DNA from: Chiridota heheva
Lineage: Eukaryota; Echinodermata; Holothuroidea; Apodida; Chiridotidae
Length of the DNA stretch: 64,000 nucleotides
Reading direction: 5' to 3'
Assembly: GCA_020152595.1 (NCBI GenBank)
Contig: JAIGNY010004521.1
Span: 208,501 to 272,500, forward strand
Below the pieces are notes generated by a model. The model saw only the letters and a program-made list of their open reading frames with translations. It ran no database searches and was not told where the DNA came from. The position numbers and the translations under genes are program-made. Positions 1 to 10,999 of the stretch are shown piece after piece. Positions within the stretch are counted from its first letter, which is position 1, and the number at the start of each line of letters is the position of its first letter.

Positions 1-1415
1 TGAAAAGTGCCCTTCAGATCCTGTGCCCCCTCCCAGATTTAAACATCTTCCGCCGCCCCTGGCAGAATTGGAGGGGTGGGGATGTTTTTTTAATTAGATA
101 TGTTAAAACTTTCCAATGGAATGTGCTGAATAATGAGTTCATAGTACCCTGAAAGGATTTCCAAACAATCCATATGCTGGACTTGAAAGAAAATCAAATA
201 GAGTGGTTGGGTATCAAAGAAAATCAAACAATTGCTTTTGGCATAAATGGTAAAGGATGGAATGTGAATCTTGTCTAACAAGAACTTAAACAATGAATGA
301 TTAATGAGAATAAAACTAAAAACAATGAAGTAGATAACCCTGAAGTGCCAAGAATGCAAATGGAAATTACTGATTTAAACAGGAATTGATTATTTGTGGA
401 TAAAACATAGTGGGTCTAGGAATTTTGAGGCAGATTGTATTGAGGATGGGGTACAAAAAATAGGCATGTTGGAATTATTAAGCAGGCAAAGGTATAGGCT
501 CTACACAGTGCTAAAATGATAGTTTCGGTTGATGAGGCACATACATACCCAAGGGCATAAAAAAATATTTCTGGACCTAGTTGCTATGTATACAAAAACA
601 ACAGAATTAAAGTAGCAATAAATAAAGGGAGTCTGAGTCTCTGTTCTAAAAACAAGATAACCTGGAGGACGATGGGACTCCTCCCAGAAACTAAAAAAAC
701 AAACCAAGTACTTAAAAAAAGAAGAGGAAAATGGCCACTTTCCAGTTACATACACCAGGCTAATTTAAGGGACACTATTTCCCACTTCCTCATGGTAAAA
801 TTGTTGTAGGTAAACAGTAGTTAGTATAATTTAATTCATTTGTCAGTGAAGTAAAGTTTTTGCAATATGAAGATACAAAACCATTAGAAATACTAAGTCC
901 CCTAACCCTCAAATTTCCTAGTTAGGCCACTGTATGTTATGTAAACCTATATATAATTTAATTGACTATCACAAAATTTATTTCAAAAATAAATGTCTTT
1001 TGATGACATTTAAACGAATTTTCTGTGATTATGATAACCCTATATGTTTAGGAAAACATGAGTGCTTAAAACTATAGTATGAAATTAAGTTTTCAAATGT
1101 CACCTAAACCTGGCAGGATCATAACGTACTGCATGAAAAATAATGCTTATATTCCTTCTTCCTACCTAGTATTGTCAAAATGGTGGCTTACAGGCACTCA
1201 CTGGAAAATGTACCTTGTGATATAAACTAAAATGTACAAAGCTAGCGCTCGTAGCACCCATAAAAAGCTTGAAGCCTTACGTTAAAATACAGTGTGTGAA
1301 CACTTAAAAAAAAAGTATCAAATTAGAAAATTATTGACTGCAAATGATAAACAAAATCTGAAGAAACTAAGTTAGTTACAAATGTTTTTCATTACAGATT
1401 TATGGACATCTAAAC
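1..1415. other. AT-rich sequence, no gene seen
   Basis: The stretch is AT-rich with short purine runs and has only short open frames lacking recognisable domains or splice-bounded structure. I see no feature I can support here. Confidence 0.6.
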
Positions 1416-1661
1416 TTAAAGGAGCGCCAGACCAAAATGTAAGGGCGCTCCTTTTCCGAATTTCACAGATACTGTATAATATCCACAACAGATCAATACA
1501 CTTTATGCCTCCATAGCCTACACAGGATGTGAGGGCAAAGGTCACTTAGATATTCATAGTAAACCAGAAAATTATCATACTGTTCCGCGCTAGATAAGCA
1601 TTCAAATTTTTTGGAGACCCCTTAAAATACGCCCTCCCTTTTTGGTCTAGTGCTCCTTTAA
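1416..1661. mobile_element. TTAA-flanked MITE, family A copy 1
   Basis: The 246-bp segment starts TTAAAGGAGCGCCAGACC and ends GGTCTAGTGCTCCTTTAA, so its ends are imperfect inverted repeats bracketed by TTAA. Two related copies occur at 53235-53442 and 56779-56999, sharing the ends and the internal stretch about Ca. 'CACAGATA' and 'AGATCAATA'. TTAA target duplication is typical of piggyBac-type elements. No coding capacity is seen, so it is non-autonomous. The superfamily is inferred from the TTAA only. Confidence 0.75.
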
Positions 1662-3120
1662 ATAGCCTATTGGAAAAAGTATATTTGGGAAGAACAACAA
1701 CAGTCTTTAAATTTCCAAAATACCGTCCTGTTCTTATTTCTAGGTTATGGTTAATCAACGCTTGAGAAATTCTCAATACACATTTAATTTGTGATGTATT
1801 ATTGGGCAAACAACTCAAAACACTTTTGTAATTCTTTCCATTTCTTACTTAAATTTTGACACTGAAGAAATTTTTTAGAATGCGGAAAGCGGAAAGTTTG
1901 CCTTGAATTTATAATAATCTGAAATATGGTCAATTTTTAACTGATCAATTTTTTGCAATGATTTTTGATTTTTTGCAAGTTTTGTAATATTGTCTTTACA
2001 CGTTGTGATGTCCAAATACTTTTAAAGACAAAATTATTAAAGGATATTTAAAATGGTAAAAAATGAAACATATTCAGTTATGGAATATGAAAGTTCAGGG
2101 CTAGACTTAAAACTGTCAGATCTTTACAGGTCAAGTGTCAGCAAGAAGTAACACTGCAGAATTTGTTTGCAATTGATTTTTATCAAATTGAGTCATCATT
2201 TTCCTAAAAAGACAATGATGTAGTATTCCCACTTTCTTCAATTGCTATTGTCACATAAATTATGATATTCGGAGAACTTCATTTATAAAAATATTTGTAA
2301 TTAGTATAAATTCAACCCTAATTCAAGCTATTGGAAAAAATTGAGAATTTCTTTTTTAACTAAATATTGCTGTAGTGCATGGACTATTATAAGATTCTAA
2401 ATATTTTGACAGAGAGCTGTGCATGGCAGAGGATTACACACAATGCCTTAATAAGTTGTGTCTGCCTGGTCATACATTAGCTACAAATTTGCATAGAGGC
2501 CAAAAACTTAAAGAATCAAAAGAATGGTCAATTCTAGAAGGTCTAAAAGGCCCACAAGTCGAGCGCTTTGTGCTTGAAGTGACACCTTTGGTGTCACCTC
2601 AACTACACCACTAAATATACTGTTGGTTTAATTTAATTCTCCGCCCCCCAATATGAAAATCCTGGCTACGCCACTGTGTACAGTAGATGTACAAGTTCAC
2701 CTTGCATTCTTATATTTCTGCTTATTGCTTTATAATTCTTCTTCTGCATGCCTCCCCTTACTGTTCATTCTATTTTCAGTCTACACTCTAATAGCTGTAT
2801 GTGTAGGTAGCAATCATGTAAGCCTACCTACACATAACCTTTACATGGAAAGGCAATTATTCTAGGAGAAGGAAAATTCTGATCTAAAATCCGATAGCAA
2901 AGGCATTGTTAACCTTGAGTGGTACCTAATCTAAGAGATGTATAAACTCTTAATTGAAACATGGAGAGATGAGTCTCACTACTCTGGAAAGGCAACTCAA
3001 CTAGGCGATGGAAAACACCAAGTTTGTAAACTATGGTCCCCCAGGTTGGGGATTTGGCTGAGGGTTAACAACCCACTCCTGTAAAAATATTATTTTTACT
3101 GAAACCACGGACACAACAAA
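1662..3120. other. no gene seen
   Basis: The stretch is AT-rich. A 63-codon open frame at 2423-2614 has no recognisable domain and no neighbouring splice-compatible exon, so it is not called. Short direct repeats occur around 2810-2830, where CCTACCTACA-type sequence faces its complement. Confidence 0.5.
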
Positions 3121-3527
3121 CAATGGCAGACATCTGCCAAATGGCAGACATCTGCCAATTGGCAGACATCTGCCAATTGGCAGACATCTGCCAATTGGCA
3201 GACATCTGCCAATTGGCAGACATCTGCCAAGTGGCGACATCTGCCAATTGGCAGACATCTGCCAAATGGCAGACATCTGCCAAATGGCAGACATCTGCCA
3301 AATGGCAGACATCTGCCAATGGCAGACATACTTCAGGACTTATGGGCCTCCTGGTGCAGAGAGAATGAATGCTTAAGTTTAATCTGCCAAATAGCAGACA
3401 TCTGCCAAATGGCAGACATCTGCCAATGGCAGACATCTGCCAATGGCAGACATCTGCCAATGGCAGACATACTTCAGGACTTATGGGTCTCCTGGTGCAG
3501 AGAGAATGAATGCTTAAGCTTAAATCA
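3121..3527. repeat. 18-19 bp palindromic satellite, higher-order array
   Basis: About eleven copies (3123-3320) and four to five more (3388-3465) of a unit TGGCAGACATCTGCCAAWT. Each unit contains a near-perfect palindrome, TGGCAGA-CA-TCTGCCA. Both blocks end in the same roughly 60-bp segment (ACTTCAGGACTTATGGG to AATGAATGCTTAAG) at 3328-3380 and 3469-3519, so the whole is a two-unit higher-order repeat. Because of the short period, open frames appear on both strands. They are repeat artefacts. Confidence 0.95.
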
Positions 3528-5159
3528 ATTTGGTTTAACCTGAAAACTATTTTGGCAGGAATTTATTTGTTTTTCATCCTATACAGTGAACTTAAAAGTA
3601 CTTCAGCTTACATTCTTCTACAAATGCACAGATTTTTAAAAGAAGATCATGTGAGAGAATTTTAAATATACATGACAGTATTATTGATACAAAACACATC
3701 AATCCCCAATGCATAAATTGATGCTGTGATTGATTACTCCATTGAGTGCCTTCAATTTAGAGATGGGTTACTCAGTGTCAAGTGTCCGTTCCATTCTAAA
3801 GACAACTTGCTATACCCTTCAACACGTTCTTTACATCTGTTAATGAAAAAGAAAATAAAGTAATGACAATATATCAATTATTACAAAAATTATTAATGGA
3901 ATTTAAAGGTCTATGGATGTGTAGAGGCAACATGACCTACTGTACATTACCTACTGTACATTACCCACTGTACATTATCTACTGTACATTACCTACTGTA
4001 AATTGCTTCAAAATCTACTAGAACCATTATAGTAGCAAAACAATGATTCCTTACAATCGTTAAAATATTGACCATTTCACAGAAATTATTAACCTCAGGC
4101 ATCAATTACTGTGGCATTTTCTTCCGTTTAAGTCTTTGTTTTTTTAAATGTATACCAAATTTCTTTTGATGCTAATTCAGCAAATACTGATCAAATTTTT
4201 GAGCCTTTGCCATGTCTCCAATAAAATTCTAGCTGGAATAAACTATCCCATCATTTTCAGTTACTAAGATTCAGGAAAGAAATTTAAAGAATTACATAAA
4301 GACTTTGAGCTGTCTGCCCAGTCATAAATTACAAATTTCTCATGAATTAAAAAGACTGATCAAACTTTAATTAGCCATAACTAAAAAATTAAAAGCACTT
4401 TTTGCAAAATTCAAAAACTGACTTGTCCAAAGTTTTACTCTTTCAGGCAGTATAGAAGTTGGTAAATGTTCATCAACCTTTAAATAAAAGATACACTTTC
4501 ATAAATTGTCCTCTCTTGTTTGTATGGTTTTCTTCTTCCTGAAGTGCAAATCAGCAGCAATAATGGTATTCGATTTTGGCCACAAACTTTCTTATTCTAA
4601 CCATGAAACAAAACATCAGTTTTTGTTCATAAAATTGACTTCCTTGCTCTACTACTCCCAAAACAATCATCTGGCTTCACCTATGGACACATATCCTCTG
4701 CATGTCTTCAAATTTTGGCTGAATGATGTACTGTATAAGCTTGTCCACCATCAAAAGCTACTGTAGTAGGATATAGCATGTGTGCAATTGTCCGAAAATA
4801 CAATTTAACATGTGTTTACCTGCCAAAGTTTTCAACTAACTTGCTTCTTAAAAGAGCCGTGACAGGTCATTCCATACCATTTTGCATATTTCCAAGTTGT
4901 TGTTCAAGATAAACCAAAACTAAATGACTGCCACTGCCTCTGAAATACCAGACCTGTACATGTATAAGAAAATATGAAATGGATAAATAAACAAGTACTG
5001 TGTTATGATTAAATGCTTTATTGGTGCTTGTTAACAGCTACGTATTTTTAAACAGTATACTGTATATATCTGCTATCAAATCCTGAAATATTTCCACTTT
5101 GATGAATATCTGGATAGAAAATCTCAAGTTAAAATATGAATTTCTAGCTTAGGAATCGG
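3528..5159. other. no gene; short 15-bp tandem repeat and old repeat sequence
   Basis: At about 3935-4010 there are about five copies of a CTACTGTACATTACC-type 15-bp unit. The 4050-4450 stretch (ATTGACCATTTCACAG, CAGGCATCAA, AAAAGACTGATCAAA) resembles 61860-62240 and, more distantly, 52950-53540. It is probably a diverged copy of the same interspersed repeat. No gene is seen. Confidence 0.5.
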
Positions 5160-6468
5160 GCCCTCACCACAGGAATTCCCAAGCTCAAAATGAATTCCCA
5201 AGCCAAGAACCCCCCCCCTCTCCCCCAGGAATATCAAAATCAAAACTCTGGGGAAGGTTGAAGCTTTGGGAAATCCGGGAGATTTCAAAGCCCCACCCCA
5301 TGAATTCCCAGCGGACCCTCACCCCAAAAAATACGGAACCATCAGGAGTTCCCAGCTTCTAAACCTCCCAGGAATTCCCAAGTCTAACCCCCGCCAGGAA
5401 TTCCCAAGCCTATCCTCCCTCCCAGGAATTCCCAGGGTTCAAACCCCCAGGAATTCCCATTTATCCAATCCCCCAGCTCGAACCCGCACCCCCAGGAATT
5501 CGGAAGTTCAAAATACCCCCAGGAATTCCCAGCTTCAAAAACCTCCAGGAATTCCCAAGTCTAACCCCGCAAGCTCCCTGCCCCCACCCGAGGAATTCCC
5601 AGGTTGAAACCCCAGAAATTCCCATATCCAATCCCCAGCTTAGAACCCGCATTCCCCAGGAACTTCGGAAGTTCAAAATACCCCAGGAATTCCCAGCTTC
5701 GGACCTTCTGCAATTCCCACCTGCCATGAATTCCCCAAATACCCACCAGGCATTCACAGTTTCAAACCCCCCTCACAAAGTCCAACCCCAGCCACAGAAC
5801 CCACACCCCAGGAATTCTAAAGTTCAAAATACCCAGGAATTCCCAGCTTTGAAGCCCCACCCCATGATTCCCAAAATACCCACCAGGAATTCACAGCTTC
5901 GAAACTCCCAGGTCCCAATCCCCCATCTTCGTAACCCGTACCCACCAGGAATTCCGAAGCTCAAAATACCCAAGAATTCCCAGCTTTGGACGCCCTACCC
6001 TGTATGAATTCCCAAAATACCCATCAGGAATTCACAGCTTTGAAACCCCCTGGAATTCTAAAGTCTAACCTCGTCCCCATGGAAGCCCCACCCCTATAAA
6101 TTCCCAAAATACCCACCAAGAATTCACAGCTTCGAAACCCCCAGGAATTCCCAAGTCCAATCCCCCATCTTCGGAACCTTGTAGTAGCCTACCCCCCCCC
6201 CCCCCCCTCAGGAATTCCGAAGTTTAAAATACCCCCAGAAATTCCCAGCTTCGGACGCCCCACCCCACATGAATTCCCAAAATACCCATCAGGAATTCAC
6301 AGCTTCGAACCCCCAGGAAGTCCCAAGTCTAAGCCTCCACCCGAGAATTCCCAGGGTTCGAAACCCCCCAGGAATTCCCAAGTCCAATCCCCACCTTCGG
6401 AACTTGCACCCCCAGGGAATTCCGAAGCTCAAGATACCCCCAGGAATTCCCAGCTTCGGATGCCCTAC
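5160..6468. repeat. GGAATTCC minisatellite, left part
   Basis: This is a long degenerate array of about 25-35 bp units built on CCAGGAATTCCCAAG followed by C-rich text such as TCCAATCCCC and CAGCTTCGAAACC. Each unit carries the palindrome GGAATTCC, which includes an EcoRI-type GAATTC. The array continues at 15169-15545, so the retroelement at 6473-15168 interrupts one original array. Open frames in it on both strands are rich in Pro/Asn/Ser and are artefacts. Confidence 0.95.
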
Positions 6469-6472
6469 CCGC
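6469..6472. repeat. target-site duplication (CCGC), left
   Basis: CCGC directly precedes the left LTR and is repeated at 15169-15172 directly after the right LTR. A 4-bp duplication fits Ty3/gypsy integration. Confidence 0.75.
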
Positions 6473-6915
6473 TGTAGCGTTGCCGAGTCTTTGTGGCGGT
6501 CTCGAAACACATATTTAAGAAAATACTATAACACAGCAATATTGGGATTAAGTAGAATATATTTTGAGCTACATGATTGACTGATCTGAGACTTCCTCCC
6601 TCTCTGAATCTCAATCCAATTCTGCTCTATTTCAGCTAGTTCTATACATTTATTTATCATCAATGCACAATATAATGATACAAAGAATAACATGATTAAT
6701 GGGACAAATTAGTACTATTATCATGTCCAACCCACAAACCCAGACCAGGCGAAGACAGGCAGACTACTGTCTATTCCTAATTACTCTTTGTGGTCATGCA
6801 TGTTGCACACCAATACCAAAAATATTTTAAGTTTAAGGGGACAAGGTTATTCCAAGTCATTAATTATTTATAAGGGCTAACTTTAGTCTAATGTGAGTAA
6901 TGCAACCACATTACA
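6473..6915 (-). repeat. 3' LTR of Ty3/gypsy provirus
   Basis: This 443-bp terminal repeat reads TGTAATGTGG...GCTACA on the minus strand, with TG...CA ends as expected of an LTR. It matches 14671-15168 with about ten substitutions by eye. It lacks a 55-bp internal duplication present in the other LTR. Confidence 0.93.
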
Positions 6916-6930
6916 TTCATCCCTCCCCAA
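6916..6930 (-). other. polypurine tract of the provirus
   Basis: On the minus strand, TTGGGGAGGGATGAA lies directly upstream of the 3' LTR start TGTAATG. This is the position and composition of the primer for plus-strand synthesis in LTR elements. Confidence 0.7.
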
Positions 6931-7173
6931 GAAAAGCAAGTCTCTTTGCTTCTGTTGTCAACATGACAGGTTATCAATTAATCCGGTTAAAACTTGACAA
7001 AGTTAGCCACAATTAGAGTACAAAGTATAATACACCCAGTAAAGTTATTGTGGTTTCCAAACACTACACAGAATTATCCCAAAATGTCAATTGATTTCTT
7101 TTTTAGATTAACATCAAAAGAAATTGTATGTAGCAAACTAATAAGTAAGATTGTTATTTTCTAAAACTACCTA

Positions 7174-7431
7174 TCACACAAACATAATAATATAAACAAA
7201 GTAATTATCAAATAATTTACTCGTCACAAAATCTGCCATCCATACTGGAAGTTTTGTTTGTCTTGAAGACCTTAAGGAAGAATCAGAACTCTCCGTCTCA
7301 TTTTGCATAAGCTGAGTAATAACAAAAGGATAATCATCTAAATTTTCTTGCCAATAAATTGCTGTTGAATCAGAACTTTGCTCAGAATTTGTAGGTGGTT
7401 CTGACTTAGATTCAAGTTCATCAGGAGATCT
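7174..7431 (-). pseudogene. pol C-terminal extension after a premature stop
   Basis: The integrase frame reaches a TAG at 7432-7434, but the same frame stays open for about 85 more codons to a TGA at 7174-7176. It encodes an acidic Ser/Glu-rich linker, then a basic stretch with RSSRQTKLPVWMADFV near the end. A basic R/S-rich tail is common at the end of gypsy pol. The TAG is therefore probably a mutation rather than the natural end. Confidence 0.6.
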
Positions 7432-8403
7432 CTAAGAATTTTCAACACTTTTTTCAACTGATTTTAAAAAACACTTTTTAAGTCTGTTGAACTGAACAAC
7501 CTGACGTTTCTTTTTGTTATTTACATGTTGAATTCTATAAACCAAGTCAGATAATTTCTTTATTACTCTATATGGTCCTTTCCAAGGCGAAGCAAGTTTT
7601 GCCGAAATACCTTTTCGAACATGAGGCACATGAAGCCACACGAAATCACCAACAGCATACGGTTGACCATGTTGTTTTTTATCATAAAATTCTTTTTGCC
7701 TCTTTTGTTTAAATTTCATATTCTCTCTGACTTTGTCATAAGTATTTTCAAAGTTCTGTTTCAACTCAGAAACATATTCACTAGGAGTTTTAGGATCCTG
7801 TTTACACCTATTGAACATTATGTCAGCAGGTAATTGAACTTCTTTTCCAAACATGAGATAGTATGGAGTATAATTTGTAGTTTCTTGTACACTAGACCTA
7901 TAAGCACACATTACTTTAGGCAAAATTACATCCCAATCTTTTTGATTGTCACAAATAAACATTGACAGCATAGCTTTAATTGTTCTATTCGCTCTCTCAA
8001 CCAACCCATCTGACTGTGGATGGTATGGGGTAGTCCTTGTCTTTTGAATATCAAAAAGTTTACAAATGTCTGTAAAAAGCTCGGACTCAAAATTTCTTCC
8101 TTGGTCTATATGAATATAATCTGGTGCACCATATCGACAAATAAAATTATCCACAAGAATTTGAGCAATAGTCGATGCATTTTGATTTGGCATAGGGAAA
8201 GCTTCAGCCTATTTCGTAAAATAGTCAACAATTACAACAATGTAAAGATTATCATTATCAGTTTTGGGCATGGGTCCCATTATATCAATAGCCACTCTTT
8301 CAAAAGGATAACCAACTTTACTTGTTTTCAAAGGAGCTTTGGCATTCTTAAGTGGCCCTTTCCTTTTTGAACATTCTTCACATGACCTACAGTGATCTTC
8401 CAC
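7432..8403 (-). pseudogene. integrase core of gypsy pol (broken)
   Basis: This is the central and C-terminal part of a retroviral-type integrase, which inserts element cDNA into host DNA. The acidic triad is visible: Asp in AIDIMGPM, Asp in YIHIDQGRNFES and Glu in GLVERANRT. Upstream is the C-x-x-C half of the zinc finger (CRSCEECSK). The C-terminal part includes the GPYRVIKKLSD stretch of the DNA-binding region. An in-frame TAG at about 8206-8208 falls where related integrases have YFTKWAEA, so a Trp codon became a stop. The N-terminal zinc-finger half is in a different frame just upstream, which implies a frameshift near 8400. Confidence 0.9.
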
Positions 8404-9251
8404 ATCACACCTGAGACCATACCAAAAAATCTTTCCCTAATTTTCTTAATTGTTTTAGTCACTCCTAAATGACCTGAAGTTTGAGTGTCATGGTAATTTA
8501 AAAGAATTTCATTAATCATAGCTGATGGAACCACAAGTTGAAACCATAAACTACTGTTCTGGTCAGAAAACCATTTCCTGTATAAAACTCCATCTCTCAA
8601 AACAAGTCTTTCCCACTGGGACCATAAATTCTTCACAACTTTGGAAGCACCCTGAACTTCTGAATTTGAAGGTTGTTCAGTAAACTTTTCAAGCCACTCA
8701 ATAATAACTTTCAATGCAGGGTCTGCTAATTGTAACTTCCTCAAATCATCACTGGAATAATTTGGAGACCAATTTGACTTGATTTTGCTTGACACTCTTG
8801 AAATGACAAATGTGTTCTGGCCAGAAGGTGGTAACCTTGACAATGCGTCAGCATTATCATGACCTTTACCAGCACGATGCTCTACAACAAAATCAAACTC
8901 AGCTAATTGTTCTAACCATCTGGCAACTTGACCTTCTGGTTCTTTAAAACTTTGTAACCACTTCATTGCACCATGATCTGTTTTAACAGTAAAATGACGT
9001 CCTAATAAGTAATGTCGGAAATATTTGCAAAAATAAACTAATGACAGCATCTCTTTTCTAGTCACACTATATTTTCTTTCAGGCTTGGTCATTGATCTAC
9101 TCCCAAAGGCAATGACCCTTTCAATGCCATCATCACCCTTTTGAGATAACACAGCACCAATCCCAAAGTCACTTGCATCAGTGTCAAGGATAAATGGCTT
9201 GTCAAATTGTCGATATGACAAGATAGGTGTTGTCGAAAGACAGACTTTCAA
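8328..9251 (-). pseudogene. RNase H and integrase N-terminus of gypsy pol (broken)
   Basis: The frame begins with the RT-RNase H junction. RNase H residues are present in LDTDASDFGIGAVLSQ and the middle Glu in SVTRKEMLSLV. HYLLGRHFTVKTDHGAMKWL and DNADALSRLP are typical of gypsy elements. The last third has the integrase His residues in the NYHDTQTSGHLGVTKTIKKI stretch. The reading frame then shifts near 8400, where integrase continues in another frame. The frame overlaps the upstream RT piece by a few bases, consistent with a small indel near 9250. Confidence 0.9.
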
Positions 9252-9550
9252 TTTCTCAAAGGAATTTGCAAAATTTCACTCCAAACAAATTTTGATTGTT
9301 TGCTTAACAATTTGTTCAAGGGGGAAGCAATTTCTGAGAAACCTTTAATAAACCTTCTGTAATAACTTGCTAGGCCAAGAAAACTTCTTAATTCTTTAAC
9401 ATTGGTCGAAGTTGGCCAATTTTTATTGCTACAAATTTTAGCAGGGTCAGTCATAACTCCTTTATCTGAAATAACATGACCTAAATATTCTACCTGCTTC
9501 TGCAGAAGTTTACACTTTAAAGGTTTTAATTTCAAATTTGCGTTTCTCAA
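9248..9550 (-). pseudogene. RT thumb/connection part of gypsy pol
   Basis: It contains LKPLKCKLLQKQVEYLGHVI and FLGLASYYRRFIKGFSEIAS, the hallmark gypsy segment after the catalytic palm. The YLDD catalytic box lies upstream on the minus strand at about 9610-9635 (LVYLDDVIVF). It is separated by frame breaks, so the RT is not translatable as one protein. Confidence 0.9.
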
Positions 9551-9599
9551 TCTAAGGAAAACTTCCCTAAGTCGAAATAAGTGATCATCAAAATTTGTA

Positions 9600-9911
9600 C
9601 TAAAAACAATGACATCATCAAGATATACAAGACAAGATTCGTAATTAAGACCTAATAAGACACTCCATTAACCTCTGAAACGTTGCGGGGGCGTTAAACA
9701 TCCCGAAAGGCATAACATTAAACTCGTAAAGACCATGACAAGTGACGAATGCTGACTTCTCCTTAGCAGAGGGGTCCAGCTCCACCTGCCAATAGCCGCT
9801 CGCAAGATCGAGAGTTGAAAACAAGGTTGCTCCAGACATCTGGTCTAATGTGTCATCAATTCGTGGGAAGGGTAGGCATCCTTCTTGGTCACTTTGTTGA
9901 GTCTTCGATAG
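9600..9911 (-). pseudogene. RT palm part of gypsy pol with YLDD box
   Basis: 9645-9839 encodes [20 protein letters not shown] and [21 protein letters not shown] motifs A and B. It is followed at about 9610-9635 by the YLDD motif, in a frame interrupted by a small indel. At about 9873 a further indel separates it from the upstream finger region. Reverse transcriptase copies element RNA into DNA. The breaks show the copy is dead or needs a helper. Confidence 0.88.
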
Positions 9912-10997
9912 TCAATGCAAAATCTTGTTGTGCCATCTTTCTTCCCAACAAGGACAATAGGGGCAGCCCACGGACTTGTGGAGGGTTGGATAAGCCCCCT
10001 GGGTACTCATCTTCTCCAAATGGGTCTTCACTTCCTCTCGGCGGTGGTAGGGTAAACGCCGCGGTCGCTCACGAATAGGGGACTCATTCCCAGTGTCAAT
10101 TTGATGTAAAACATGATTGGTCCTGCCAATATCGTCAGGACCAGTGGAGAAAATATCTGAAAATTCATCTAACAACTCCACTAAATTATTCTTTTGTTCA
10201 GAATCTATATTTAGGCCTTCTAAATCAAACAATTTACTCCCAGTGGAACACTGGCTTATTTTAGTTGGCTTAGATTTAGACGTAGAATTAACAGTGTGTA
10301 GGCATTTATCCTGCTCTTGAAGTATATGGTAACCATAACCATCTTTACTGTGTAACTCTTCAGAGAGCAACGGATAGAACTTCCCTACTTTCATACCCTG
10401 ATAAAGTGTAATGGGGGTAGGCGAAAGGTTAATCAACCGCAAAGGCACTGTATTTTTAATAGCATTAACCAATACTCTTGCAATAACAATATTATTATTG
10501 TTTGAATAATCCAGATTCCCCTCAATTACTCCTTCATGGAAAATACATGATTCAGAATTGTCATCAATACCAACATTATTAAGACATGCTTTAATGAGTG
10601 TTTCATGGTGACCCTCAATTTGAACTGTATCAGCAATTAAAACATCACATATTTGTGGCAAAGGCTTAACACCCAACCCAATTGGAACTATAATTCCACC
10701 AGCTTTTACCTGGCAACGATCCAATTCTATGCTAACACGATGCTTGCGTAAGAAATCTGTTCCTACCAGACACAATTGCATAATATTATCCACCACAAAA
10801 AGTGAATGCGTGGTTCTGATACCACCAAGACAAATTTCAACATCTGGAAAACCTAGAATTTTGAGCGGGTCACCATTTATCGACACAAAAGACCCAGAAT
10901 AATCAAAAAGTGTCTGATTTGGGGATTTAACTTGTTCCCAAAATTTCCTATTTAATAGTGTAACAGATGACCCGGTGTCAATCAAAATATCAACCAA
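9912..10997 (-). pseudogene. aspartic protease plus start of RT (broken)
   Basis: The N-terminus shows VDILIDTGSSVTLL, the catalytic D-T-G of a retroviral-type aspartic protease, followed by the GTDFLRKHRVSIELD stretch typical of its C-terminal half. A linker of about 150 residues leads to the RT start (IDTGNESPIRERPRRLP). After TQG near 10000 the frame changes, and the RT sequence ([14 protein letters not shown]) continues in another frame. Upstream, the protease frame is closed by a stop within about 50 bases, so the gag-protease link is lost. Confidence 0.88.
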
Positions 10998-10999
10998 TT

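Noticed and set aside
2423..2614. 63-codon open frame
   Set aside because: No domain, splice context or homologue that I recognise.
3031..3543. Open frames with MSAIWQ / ADVCH repeats, and a CRISPR-like look
   Set aside because: It is a tandem satellite with no unique spacers, in an animal-type genome.
5266..6580. Pro-rich open frames on both strands
   Set aside because: They run through the GGAATTCC minisatellite and into the LTR.
7621..8370. Plus-strand open frames over integrase
   Set aside because: Antisense shadows of the minus-strand pol.
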